A stretch of DNA of 45,931 nucleotides, taken from positions 1 through 45,931 of the forward strand of contig CAJFNY010000001.1 in NCBI GenBank assembly GCA_904395865.1, given 5' to 3'. Positions 38,741 through 45,931 of the stretch are shown here, in pieces. Both the position numbers and the translations under genes were made by a program. The DNA comes from an uncultured Oscillospiraceae bacterium. GTDB taxonomy: Bacteria; Bacillota; Clostridia; Oscillospirales; Oscillospiraceae. The notes under the pieces were generated by a model. It was not told where the DNA came from. It saw only the letters and a list, made by a program, of their open reading frames with translations, and did no database searches. Positions within the stretch are counted from its first letter, which is position 1; every line of letters starts with the position of its first letter.

Positions 38741-41029
38741 TCAGCCGCCCTCCGGCGACGCCGTCTGCATGATGCCGCTGTTGATGGCGCGCGACAGAAG
38801 CCCGATGCTCTCATTGGCCTGCCGGTGCGCCGCATCGCCGCTGTCGACCGCCAGCCAGCCCACCGACTGTGTGGCCAGCAGGCTGCCGGTGTTCCGGCAG
38901 TTCTCCACGACCACGGCGTCCACATCCAGCGTCCCCGCGTCGCTGCCGACGAAGAAGCCCAGGTGCGCACCGGTCAGGGTGCCGCGGTTCCTGCAGTTCT
39001 CAAAGACGATCCGGCCGGAATACGGGATCTCCGGGATCACCGAACCGAAGGCGCCGGTGCGCGCCTTCCTGCCGACCGCCCCGCCGATGAACAGCCCGGT
39101 GCCGGTCCCGTCGCCGCAGAGCACCAGATTGGCCTCGTTGGTGCAGCCGCGAAAAACAATCTCCGTATCCGCCGCACCCCGACGGACGGCGCCCAGGAAC
39201 GACGCCTCCTGCTGTTCCAGCCGCACCACGGTATTCTCCTCGCTCCGGACCGTGATGTTTTCCAGCAGCACGTCGGCAGGCTCCATGCCTTCTCCGTTGA
39301 CGATGCCGATCAGGGTCACGAAGTGCTGATTCTGCACCACCGTCAGGTCCCGGATCGTCACGTTGCCGCTGTTGTACTGCATCAGATATCCGCTGTTGGC
39401 GTGGTCGGCCCAGAGGGCGTGGCCGTCACCGTCCAGCGTGCCGGAAAACTGCCGCGTCACGTTGCCGTACGGCTCCCCGAGCACGCCGTCCAGGCGGATG
39501 TCCGCACCGAGGAACACCGTCCTGCCCGGCTCCTGGTTCGTCAGGGCCGCCGCCAGCTCCTCCGCCGTATACACCCGGGCGCCCGGCACGAACACTGCCG
39601 AGACCGTATACGTACCCGCCGGCCGCTCCGGCACGGTATACAGCTGGAACGTGTCCGCCAGCTTGCCGGCGTCGCTGCGCAGGACCTCGTCCGTGATGTC
39701 CCGCACCGTTCCATCCGGCAGCGTCAGCGCTGCCTCCGCCAGAACGTACCCGGTTTCCGGCGTGAACCGGACCGCCAGCTGCTCCGGCCAGGCCGGGAAC
39801 GCCCCGGACTCCGGCGCCGTGAGGCTGCCGTGGTCCGCCTCTGCCAGCACGATGGTATACGGTTCCTCCGGCTCCGCGTCTCCGGTTTCTTCGCCCGGCT
39901 CCTCCGGCTCCGGCCCCGGCGTCTCCGGTTCCTCTGGCGGCTCTTCGGGTTCCTGCTCTGCCGGGGCTTCGCCGGACGGTCCTGCCGGCAGCGCCGTTAC
40001 GGTGCTGCTGCCGGGCTGCAGCGGCTGCCCGCCGGCGACGGTCCCGTGCGCGCCATCCGCAGCCCGCACGGCCGTGCCGCCGGTCTCCACCACGGTGCCG
40101 TCGCCCTCTGCCATAACTTCCTCCACGGAGCCCGCGCCGGCGATCTGCACGCCTGCGCCGCAGGCGCGGACCGTCCCCGCCTTCGCCCCGCGCTCTACGG
40201 TCATCCGGACCCGGTCGCCCAGCTCAGCGCGGTATACGTCCGCTCCGGCCTCCAGCGCCACATGGACGCCCCCGGAAACCAGCAGCCGCTCCACGTCCCC
40301 CGTCAGGCGGACCGTGCCGGCTGCACCGGGCGCCGCCAGGAGCTGGCCGCACCGCCCGGTGACGGTCACGCCGGGCGCCGCCACCACCGTAATCCCCGAT
40401 ACGCTTCCGGCTGCGGATTCCCCCGCCGTTCCCGCGTAGACGGCGACGGCGCGGTCCAGCAGCGTGGCCAGTTCTGCCAGGCTTACGGCGGCGGTCGGGG
40501 AAAAGCGCGCCTCCCCGGTTCCGCGCATCAGGCCGCGGCTGACCAGGGCCGCCACGTACCCGTCCGCCCAGTCTGCAATGCACGCGCCGTCCTCAAAGGC
40601 CGCTTTCACCCGCGGCAGCGGCTCCAGCTGCAGCGCGCGGCACACCAGGACGGCAGCCTCCTCGCGTGTCACCGGAGCCTCCGGCCGGATCCGTCCGCCG
40701 CTGCCCTCCAGGATGCCGGCGGCGGCGCAGCGGAGTACCGCGTCGGTATGCGGGCCGTCCTCCGGCAGGTCGGAATAGACGTTTTCCGCCTCTGCCCGCA
40801 GGCCCAGCAGCCGGTCCAGGATCTCCGCCGTCTGGCCGCGTGACAGCGGCGCATCCCAATCCCATAGAAAAAGACCGCCGGATTCGTCCAAGATCCCGCA
40901 GTCATACCACCGTTCCACCGCCGCTGCCGCCCAGTGGCCGTCTCCGCCGCCGGCAGCCGCCGTTCCTGTCAGAACCGCCGCCCATACGGCCGCTGCCAGC
41001 AGCCGGGCAATCCATCTGCCGATCCGCAT
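38741..41029 (-). CDS. SLH-domain surface protein with beta-solenoid region
   Basis: 762 residues from the ATG at 41029, preceded by AAGGAGAG. Signal peptide 1-25 ends in GTAAAGGGD. Three SLH repeats fill about residues 28-195 (GHWAAAAVERWYDCGIL, DGPHTDAVLRCAAAGIL, ADWADGYVAALVSRGLM), which would bind it to pyruvylated wall polymer. A right-handed beta-helix-like region with short Gly/Val repeats follows (~205-330), then a Glu/Pro-rich linker of about 50 residues. The C-terminal half has EADHGSLTAPESGAFPAWPEQLAVRFTPETGY and a second parallel-beta region with repeated 'ENCRNRGTL' turns (FENCRNRGTL, VENCRNTGSL). The function is surface display or adhesion, not known in detail. Confidence 0.85.
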   Translation of the reverse strand: MRIGRWIARLLAAAVWAAVLTGTAAAGGGDGHWAAAAVERWYDCGILDESGGLFLWDWDAPLSRGQTAEILDRLLGLRAEAENVYSDLPEDGPHTDAVLRCAAAGILEGSGGRIRPEAPVTREEAAVLVCRALQLEPLPRVKAAFEDGACIADWADGYVAALVSRGLMRGTGEARFSPTAAVSLAELATLLDRAVAVYAGTAGESAAGSVSGITVVAAPGVTVTGRCGQLLAAPGAAGTVRLTGDVERLLVSGGVHVALEAGADVYRAELGDRVRMTVERGAKAGTVRACGAGVQIAGAGSVEEVMAEGDGTVVETGGTAVRAADGAHGTVAGGQPLQPGSSTVTALPAGPSGEAPAEQEPEEPPEEPETPGPEPEEPGEETGDAEPEEPYTIVLAEADHGSLTAPESGAFPAWPEQLAVRFTPETGYVLAEAALTLPDGTVRDITDEVLRSDAGKLADTFQLYTVPERPAGTYTVSAVFVPGARVYTAEELAAALTNQEPGRTVFLGADIRLDGVLGEPYGNVTRQFSGTLDGDGHALWADHANSGYLMQYNSGNVTIRDLTVVQNQHFVTLIGIVNGEGMEPADVLLENITVRSEENTVVRLEQQEASFLGAVRRGAADTEIVFRGCTNEANLVLCGDGTGTGLFIGGAVGRKARTGAFGSVIPEIPYSGRIVFENCRNRGTLTGAHLGFFVGSDAGTLDVDAVVVENCRNTGSLLATQSVGWLAVDSGDAAHRQANESIGLLSRAINSGIMQTASPEGG

Positions 41030-41103
41030 ACGCTCTCCTTCCGCGCACACGGCGGCCCGGGCCGTCGCAGACGGGCCGCCGCCTGTTCCCAATTTCCCAA
41101 CCC

Positions 41104-41174
41104 GGCAGCAGGCCCCTTCCAAAGCCGCCTGCTGCCGTCGCGTTTATTATGGCATAGCGTGTCGAAATCGACAA
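41104..41174 (-). promoter_or_regulatory. Promoter and leader hairpin of the SLH gene
   Basis: On the minus strand TTGTCG (41174-41169), 17 bp, CATAAT (41151-41146). The leader of about 110 bases contains GGCAGCAGGC/GCCTGCTGCC (41136-41127 and 41113-41104), a 10-bp stem with a 13-base loop. Such leader stems often stabilise surface-protein mRNAs (inference). Confidence 0.65.
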
Positions 41175-41285
41175 GGCGCTTCCCGGGGTGTCCGGAAAAA
41201 TTCCCCACATTATCCAGATTCCGGCAGGATTTTTTATGGCTTTTACCGTATGGCCCCGGCGCCGTTCCGCCCGGCAGTCCCGGGT

Positions 41286-41327
41286 TTTACAAATTGTTCA
41301 CCCAAAGCGCCGCAGGTGCGGTATAAT
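41286..41327 (+). promoter_or_regulatory. Promoter of the two-component operon with 11-bp repeat boxes
   Basis: TATAAT (41322-41327) has no -35 at 17 bp. Instead TTTACA (41286) and TTCACC (41297) lie exactly 11 bases apart just upstream, resembling PhoB/PhoP-type activator boxes. The ATG follows at 41378. Confidence 0.6.
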
Positions 41328-41377
41328 AGAATGAAAACTGATTTCCGGTTCTCCGGAAGTTTCTGGAGGTTGAAACC

Positions 41378-42067
41378 ATGGCAAAGACCGTGCTCGTCGT
41401 GGAGGACGATTCCAACATTGCGGAGCTCCTGCGGCTCTATCTGGAGAAAGAGGGCTATCGGGTCATCACCGCCGCCGACGGCAACAAGGGTCTGGAGCTC
41501 TTCCGCTCCACCGAGCCGGATCTGGTGCTGCTGGACCTGATGCTCCCCGGTCTCGACGGCTGGGGCGTCTGCCGCGCCATCCGTCAGACGTCCCAGGTGC
41601 CCATCATCATGCTCACCGCCAAGGGCGAGACCGTCGACAAGGTCGCCGGCCTCAAGATGGGTGCCGACGACTACATCACCAAGCCCTTTGAGATGAAGGA
41701 GGTCCTGGCCCGGGTGGAGGCCGTCCTCCGCCGCGGCAGCCTTCCGGAGGAGTCGCCCCGGAAGCGGCTGACCTTCGACAAGCTGGTCATCGACCTGGAC
41801 TCCTTCGAGCTGATCGTCGACGGGAAGAAGATCGACACACCGCCCAAGGAGATGGAGCTGCTCTACCATCTGGCCTCGACGCCCAACCGGGTCTACACCC
41901 GGAACCAGCTGCTGGACGAGGTGTGGGGCTTCGACTACTTCGGCGACAGCCGGACGGTCGACGTCCACATCAAGCGCCTGCGGGAAAAGCTGGAGGGCGT
42001 CTCGGACCAGTGGAGCCTCAAGACGGTCTGGGGCGTCGGATACAAGTTTGAGGTGCAGAACGCATGA
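41378..42067 (+). CDS. OmpR/PhoB-family response regulator
   Basis: 229 residues; CTGGAGGT precedes the ATG. Receiver landmarks are VVEDDSN, LVLLDLMLPGLDGWG (phospho-Asp), IMLTAKGE (Thr) and YITKPFE (Lys). The C-terminal winged helix shows TPKEMELL-like PPKEMELLYHLASTPNRVYTRNQLLDEVWGF and RTVDVHIKRLREKLE. It shares ATGA with the kinase gene. TTC-box repeats before its own promoter and before htrA suggest direct control of both. Confidence 0.95.
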   Translation: MAKTVLVVEDDSNIAELLRLYLEKEGYRVITAADGNKGLELFRSTEPDLVLLDLMLPGLDGWGVCRAIRQTSQVPIIMLTAKGETVDKVAGLKMGADDYITKPFEMKEVLARVEAVLRRGSLPEESPRKRLTFDKLVIDLDSFELIVDGKKIDTPPKEMELLYHLASTPNRVYTRNQLLDEVWGFDYFGDSRTVDVHIKRLREKLEGVSDQWSLKTVWGVGYKFEVQNA

Positions 42068-43497
42068 AAACCACCTTTGCCCGGCTGTTCGTGTTCATCG
42101 CCGGGCTGGTGCTGCTGTGCGTCCTCTTTCTGTTCGCCGGTTTCCGGGCGCTGATGCAGAATTATCTGGTGGGGGAGTCCCGGACGTCTCTCTCCAACAA
42201 CGCCGACGCCGTGGCCCAGCTGGCCTCCGCCTACGTCACGACCGGCCAGCTGGAGGACAACTGGGACTTCCGCATGAGCCTGAGCTTCGCCTCCCAGGTA
42301 GCCGGCACCGACGCCGTCGTCTGTGACGACAGCGGCACCGTGGTCGTCTGCTCCTGCGGGGAGCTGACGTGTGAGCATGTGGGCCGGCAGCTGAGCGCCG
42401 GCCTCACCGCCCAGGTGCTGGCCGGCGGCGACTCCACCTACTCCCGCGGCAGCCTGGATGGCCTGTACGACGAGGAGCGGTACTACGTGGTCGTGCCGGT
42501 CATCTCCCAGGCCACCGGCAATGCCATCGGCCTGGTGGCTTCCTCGGCCCCGGTCTCCGATTTCACGGAGGTCATGGGACCCATGCTGGAGATCTTCCTG
42601 CTGACGGCCGGCGTGGTGCTGCTGGTGGCCGTGGCCGCCACGTCCATTCTGGCCCGCCACGAGGCCCAGCAGCTCAAGGACCTGGCCGACACGGCCCACC
42701 GCTTCGGCCACGGCGACCTGCACGCCCGCGCCACTATCAGCTCCCACACGACGGTGGAGATGAACGAGCTGGCCACGGAGTTCAACAGCATGGCCAACTC
42801 CCTGGAGCAGTCTGAAACCCGCCGGAAGGAGTTCGTCGCCAACGTGAGCCACGAGCTCAAGACCCCCATGACGACCATCGCCGGCTTCATGGACGGCATG
42901 CTCGACGGCACCATTCCCCCGGAGCGCCACCGGCAGTATATGCAGACGGTCTCCGACGAGGTACGCCGGCTGTCGCGCCTGGTGCGGAGCATGCTGGACA
43001 TCTCCCGGCTCCAGTCCCAGGGCGTTCCGGAGTCGAAAAAGCGCCGCTTCGACATCGCGGAGAGCGTCGGGCGGGTGCTGATCTCCTTCGAACAGAAGAT
43101 CAACGCCAAGCACATCGACGTGGACGCCGACCTGCCGGACAACGGTCTGACCGTCTGGGCGGACGCCGACTCCATCACCCAGGTCATCTACAACCTGACG
43201 GACAACGCCGTGAAGTTCTGCCCCGACGGTGGGAAGCTCTGGGTCCGCGTGACGGCCGAGGGCGGCAAGGCCCGCGTCACCGTGGGCAACACCGGCGCCA
43301 CCATCCCGCCGGAGGAGCTGCCGCTGGTGTTCGACCGCTTCCACAAGACGGACAAGAGCCGGTCCGTGGACCGGGACGGCTACGGCCTCGGCCTCTACAT
43401 CGTCAAGACCATCATCGACAGCCACGGGGAGGACATCTACGTCACCAGCCACGAGGGCCGCACGGAGTTCACCTTCACGCTGCCGCTGAAACGGTAG
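42064..43497 (+). CDS. HAMP-containing sensor histidine kinase
   Basis: 477 residues. Helix 1 (~6-28), an extracellular sensor region of about 140 residues with three Cys (VVVCSCGELTCEHVG), helix 2 (~172-195), HAMP (~196-248), then H-box FVANVSHELKTPMTTIAGFMDGML and ATPase motifs NLTDNAVKF, GYGLGLYIVKTI. The architecture is that of PhoR/WalK/CssS-type kinases. The Cys group in the exported part is uncommon and could bind a metal or sense redox state (inference). The gene is followed by htrA. Confidence 0.94.
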   Translation: MKTTFARLFVFIAGLVLLCVLFLFAGFRALMQNYLVGESRTSLSNNADAVAQLASAYVTTGQLEDNWDFRMSLSFASQVAGTDAVVCDDSGTVVVCSCGELTCEHVGRQLSAGLTAQVLAGGDSTYSRGSLDGLYDEERYYVVVPVISQATGNAIGLVASSAPVSDFTEVMGPMLEIFLLTAGVVLLVAVAATSILARHEAQQLKDLADTAHRFGHGDLHARATISSHTTVEMNELATEFNSMANSLEQSETRRKEFVANVSHELKTPMTTIAGFMDGMLDGTIPPERHRQYMQTVSDEVRRLSRLVRSMLDISRLQSQGVPESKKRRFDIAESVGRVLISFEQKINAKHIDVDADLPDNGLTVWADADSITQVIYNLTDNAVKFCPDGGKLWVRVTAEGGKARVTVGNTGATIPPEELPLVFDRFHKTDKSRSVDRDGYGLGLYIVKTIIDSHGEDIYVTSHEGRTEFTFTLPLKR

Positions 43498-43506
43498 CGG
43501 CGGAAA

Positions 43507-43571
43507 TTCACAGCGAATTCCCGGGAAGTTCACAAAAAATTCAACATCTGCCCGGAAAACCCGGATATAAT
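43507..43571 (+). promoter_or_regulatory. htrA promoter with four 11-bp-spaced TTC boxes
   Basis: TTCACA (43507), TTCCCG (43518), TTCACA (43529) and TTCAAC (43540) start at exact 11-base intervals. TATAAT follows at 43566-43571 with no consensus -35. Such tandem boxes in place of a -35 are how PhoB/PhoP-type regulators recruit polymerase. Confidence 0.75.
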
Positions 43572-43603
43572 GCAAGCAGAAACGCAGGAAAGGGGGTTGC
43601 GTC

Positions 43604-44923
43604 ATGGCACCTGCACCGTATGAACCGTATGAGCCGTCGCCCGGCGACTGGGAGCCGCGCTATCCCTATCAGGAGTTCTACAGCGGCGGCGGAAAAAAGC
43701 CGAGGCGCAGCGGCGGCCGCGGCGGCTGGTGGGTGCTGCTGGCGCTGGCCGTTCTGGTCGTCGGCGCCGCGGCGCTGTTCAGCCGCTTCTCGGTGGACAT
43801 CCGCCAGACGACGGAGGGCGTCACCGTGTCCATTCAGGACACGGCCAATCCGTCGGACAGCGAAGCCGCGGACTCGTCGGCATCCGACTCCGGGGACGCG
43901 TCCTCCGACATCATGGTTCTGCAGCCCAGCGCCGGCGACGGCGGCGCCGAACTGACCGTAACGGAGGCACCGGACGATCTGCCGCCCACGTACGCCGGCA
44001 GCGGCGAGGGGCTCAGCTTCCAGGAGATCTACCAGAAGGCCATCCCCAGCGTCGTCTCCATCACCACCACGCTTTACAGCGGGTCCGTGGCAACGGGCAG
44101 CGGCATCATCATGTCCGCAGACGGCTATATCATCACCAATGAGCACGTCATCAACGGCGCCGTGGCCATCGACGTGCTGACCTCGGACAACGAGACGTAC
44201 AGTGCCGGCCTGGTGGGAAGCGATGCCACGTCGGATCTGGCCGTCCTGAAGATCGAAGTCTCCGGCCTGACCCCGGCGGAGTTCGGCGATTCCACGCAGA
44301 TGGAGGTGGGGGACACAGTGGTCGCCATCGGCGACCCGCTGGGCACGGAGCTCCGCGGCACCATGACCGACGGCATCATCTCCGCCATCAACCGCGACCT
44401 GGTGGTCAACGGCCGCAGCATGACGCTGCTGCAGACGAACGCCGCCCTGAACAACGGCAACTCCGGCGGCCCGCTCATCAACGTCTACGGCCAGGTCATC
44501 GGCGTCAACACCATGAAGATGAGCTCCTACTACTCCACCGCCACCGTGGAGGGCCTTGGCTTCGCCATCCCCATCAGCACCGCCAAGCCCATCATCGACG
44601 AGCTGATCGACCAGGGCTACGTCTCCGGCCGCCCCGCCATCGGCATCAGCACCCGGGAGCTGCCGGACGTGGTGCGGGCCTACTACCGCATTCCCAGCGG
44701 CGTCTACGTGGAGAGCGTCGACCCGGAGAGCGATGCCTACGAGAAGGGCCTCCGGAAGGGCGACACCATCACGGCCATCGAGGGCGTCGCGGTCTCCACC
44801 ACCGAGGAGCTCAACGTCGTCAAGAATCAGTTCCGCGCCGGCGATACGGTCCAGCTGACCGTCTACCGGGACGGCAATCTCTACAGCGTGGAGGTCGTGC
44901 TCTCCGACGCCTCCGGCACGTAA
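43604..44923 (+). CDS. HtrA/DegP-family (S1C) serine protease
   Basis: 439 residues; GGAAAGGGGG precedes the ATG. A cytoplasmic Pro/Tyr-rich head (~1-42), one helix (GGWWVLLALAVLVVGAAALF), a Ser/Asp-rich exported linker, the trypsin-like domain (~140-340) and one PDZ domain (~345-439). The catalytic triad is visible: His in ITNEHVING, Asp in DATSDLAVLKIE, Ser in NNGNSGGPLIN. Membrane-anchored HtrA proteins degrade or refold damaged exported proteins. The link to the preceding two-component system resembles CssRS-htrA in Bacillus. A strong terminator follows. Confidence 0.96.
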   Translation: MAPAPYEPYEPSPGDWEPRYPYQEFYSGGGKKPRRSGGRGGWWVLLALAVLVVGAAALFSRFSVDIRQTTEGVTVSIQDTANPSDSEAADSSASDSGDASSDIMVLQPSAGDGGAELTVTEAPDDLPPTYAGSGEGLSFQEIYQKAIPSVVSITTTLYSGSVATGSGIIMSADGYIITNEHVINGAVAIDVLTSDNETYSAGLVGSDATSDLAVLKIEVSGLTPAEFGDSTQMEVGDTVVAIGDPLGTELRGTMTDGIISAINRDLVVNGRSMTLLQTNAALNNGNSGGPLINVYGQVIGVNTMKMSSYYSTATVEGLGFAIPISTAKPIIDELIDQGYVSGRPAIGISTRELPDVVRAYYRIPSGVYVESVDPESDAYEKGLRKGDTITAIEGVAVSTTEELNVVKNQFRAGDTVQLTVYRDGNLYSVEVVLSDASGT

Positions 44924-44937
44924 GGCTTTTCCGGACA

Positions 44938-44971
44938 CTGCGGCGCCACAAGCGTGGCGCCGCAGTTTTTT
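44938..44971 (+). terminator. Strong Rho-independent terminator after htrA
   Basis: CTGCGGCGCCAC (44938-44949) pairs with GTGGCGCCGCAG (44954-44965) over AAGC, then six T. Confidence 0.92.
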
Positions 44972-44980
44972 GTTTCTTTT

Positions 44981-45050
44981 ATGGAAAGTATACTTGACAT
45001 TTCACGGTGCAGCTGGTATACTGAAGCCGCAAACGGAAAGTAAGCTTTCC
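44981..45050 (+). promoter_or_regulatory. Promoter of XRE operon with two operator-like sites
   Basis: TTGACA (44994-44999), 17 bp, TATACT (45017-45022). AAGTATACTT (44986-44995) is a 10-bp palindrome touching the -35. GGAAAGTAAGCTTTCC (45035-45050) is a palindrome after the -10. Both contain GGAAAGTA, so the XRE protein may bind both and repress itself. Confidence 0.8.
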
Positions 45051-45069
45051 ATTCGAAGGGAGGTACGCT

Positions 45070-45273
45070 TTGAAAAACCGATTGGAAGAACTGCGCAAGG
45101 CCCGCGGCATTCGGCAGGAGGAGCTGGCAGCGGCGCTGGAGGTCTCCCGCCAGACCATCGGCTCGCTGGAGAACGGCCGGTACAACCCCTCCATTCTGCT
45201 GGCCTTCAAGATCGCGCGGTATTTTGGATTGACCATTGAGGACATTTTTCTCTACGAGGAGGACGAATCATGA
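45070..45273 (+). CDS. Small XRE-family regulator (YozG-like)
   Basis: 67 residues with a TTG start after GAAGGGAGGT. It is almost wholly a helix-turn-helix: RLEELRKARGIRQEELAAALEVSRQTIGSLENGRYNPSILLAFKIARYFGLTIEDIFLYEE in order (core RQEELAAALEVSRQTIGSLE). These short regulators usually precede a membrane protein gene and repress the pair. The stop shares ATGA with the next gene. Confidence 0.93.
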   Translation: MKNRLEELRKARGIRQEELAAALEVSRQTIGSLENGRYNPSILLAFKIARYFGLTIEDIFLYEEDES

Positions 45274-45701
45274 AGAAGCAATTCTGGACGGCATTGGCCG
45301 CCGTGGCCGGCATCGCCCTGTCCACGGCCGGGCTGCTCCTGCTGCGGCGCGGACAGGCGGGGGACGGCACTCTGTCCGTGCTGTTCTACGTCTGCATCGG
45401 CGTGGGCTGCGGGCTGTTCGGCTGCAGCGTCGGGAACCTGGTCAACGACCGGGTATACCGCAGCCACCCGGACCTGAAAAAACAGATCGAGATCGAACAG
45501 GGCGACGAGCGGAACGTGGCCATCGCCAACCGTGCCAAGGCCAAGGCGTACGACACGATGCTCTACGTTTTCGGCGCGCTGATGGTCTCCCTGGCGCTGA
45601 TGCAGGTGCGCCTGGCGGCCGTGCTGCTGCTGGTGTTCGCGTACCTGCTGGTGGTGGGCATCTTCATCTACTACCTGGCCAAGTACCAGCGGGAGATGTG
45701 A
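45270..45701 (+). CDS. Four-helix membrane protein paired with XRE regulator (DUF2178-like)
   Basis: 143 residues. Helices at about 7-25, 36-58, 95-110 and 114-135. Between helices 2 and 3 lies a conserved cytoplasmic segment, KKQIEIEQGDERNVAIANRAKAKAYD, with the EQGDERN motif typical of this XRE-linked family. Function unknown; some relatives are proposed to modulate envelope or transport functions. It overlaps the regulator gene by 4 bases and is followed by a 14-bp hairpin. Confidence 0.82.
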   Translation: MKKQFWTALAAVAGIALSTAGLLLLRRGQAGDGTLSVLFYVCIGVGCGLFGCSVGNLVNDRVYRSHPDLKKQIEIEQGDERNVAIANRAKAKAYDTMLYVFGALMVSLALMQVRLAAVLLLVFAYLLVVGIFIYYLAKYQREM

Positions 45702-45710
45702 CGGCATATG

Positions 45711-45742
45711 GAGCGGCCCCGCCCTTCCGGGCGGGGCCGCTC
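45711..45742 (+). terminator. Hairpin after the XRE operon
   Basis: A perfect 14-bp stem (45711-45724 with 45729-45742) over TTCC, directly followed by another inverted repeat. Confidence 0.65.
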
Positions 45743-45919
45743 AGCTTGTCAAAAAAGTCTCCTGTGAGAATTTTTTGACAAGCTGCCTGCGAATTTGCAA
45801 CTTCAAAAAGTTGCAAATTCTGGTTTGATTGAACGCGAAAGGGAACCCTGACGGTTCAGCCTCCGCGCCAAGTGCCGCCCGCGCAGCGGGCGGTTGCGCT
45901 CCGGCACGCTCTGCGGAGC
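45743..45919. repeat. Run of four inverted repeats at the window edge
   Basis: Exact arms: 45743-45756 with 45771-45784 (14 bp, AGCTTGTCAAAAAA type); 45791-45803 with 45808-45820 (13 bp, GAATTTGCAACTT type); 45875-45882 with 45886-45893 (8 bp); 45898-45902 with 45915-45919 (5 bp). Two of the hairpins are A/T-rich, unlike the surroundings. No gene is seen; the element may continue beyond the window. Confidence 0.65.
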
Positions 45920-45931
45920 AGCCTTTCACAC

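Overview
The window looks like the chromosome of a GC-rich, low-oxygen gut Firmicute, most likely Oscillospirales/Oscillospiraceae. The grounds are strongly G/C third codon positions, SLH surface proteins, BceRS-AB and BlaI/M56 modules, [FeFe]-hydrogenase maturases, selenium genes, and intergenic inverted repeats of the type common in that group. The taxon is an inference from gene content. No rRNA or tRNA was seen.

Layout. 1-2454: 3' end of a large secreted, S-layer-like protein. 2455-3530: repeat-rich non-coding stretch. 3531-7677: membrane redox block made of a degenerate RnfC/RnfD pair, then a rhodanese-TlpA lipoprotein, a 45-residue CD1871A-type CXXC protein and a NapH-like ferredoxin membrane protein. 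7706-10924: small unknown gene, BlaI repressor plus M56 membrane peptidase, and an XRE/zinc-ribbon regulator bracketed by two identical hairpins. 10961-15719 (minus): a complete Bce-type peptide sensing and detoxification module (response regulator, intramembrane-sensing kinase, ATPase, permease). 15797-20058 (minus): MocR regulator with Arg at the PLP-lysine position, then TPM-domain protein, TelA and XpaC. 20337-21831: rpe and a DUF975 membrane protein. 21892-23018 (minus): HD-domain protein and purine-type phosphoribosyltransferase. 23137-27877 (minus): hydF, hydG, hydE, a TM1266-type regulator and a TetR regulator, with no hydrogenase structural gene in view.

28201-28792 is the most unusual stretch. 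On the minus strand it has a TTGACA-17-TATACT promoter, about 550 nt without a convincing ORF but with many strong hairpins, and a terminator with a seven-T tail. It is best read as a large structured non-coding RNA. Next come selenium/molybdenum genes: DUF3343, TusA-like protein, YedE, LysR regulator (minus), a cysteine desulfurase/selenocysteine lyase-like enzyme (plus), selD and yqeB (minus), and a ModE-like regulator (plus) whose promoter predicts a leaderless mRNA.

35040-38732: GNAT acetyltransferase, TetM/EF-G-like GTPase, LOG-family protein and YgjP-like metallopeptidase. 38741-41029 (minus): SLH surface protein. 41378-44923: two-component system followed by an HtrA protease. Both promoters carry TTC(A) boxes at exact 11-bp spacing, suggesting the response regulator controls itself and htrA. 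45070-45701: XRE regulator plus membrane protein under a promoter with two operator-like palindromes. The window ends in a run of hairpins.

Functional threads are electron and thiol-disulfide transfer at the membrane, hydrogenase cofactor assembly, selenium supply to Se/Mo enzymes, and cell-envelope stress sensing. All calls come from reading the sequence and recalled family knowledge; no search was run.
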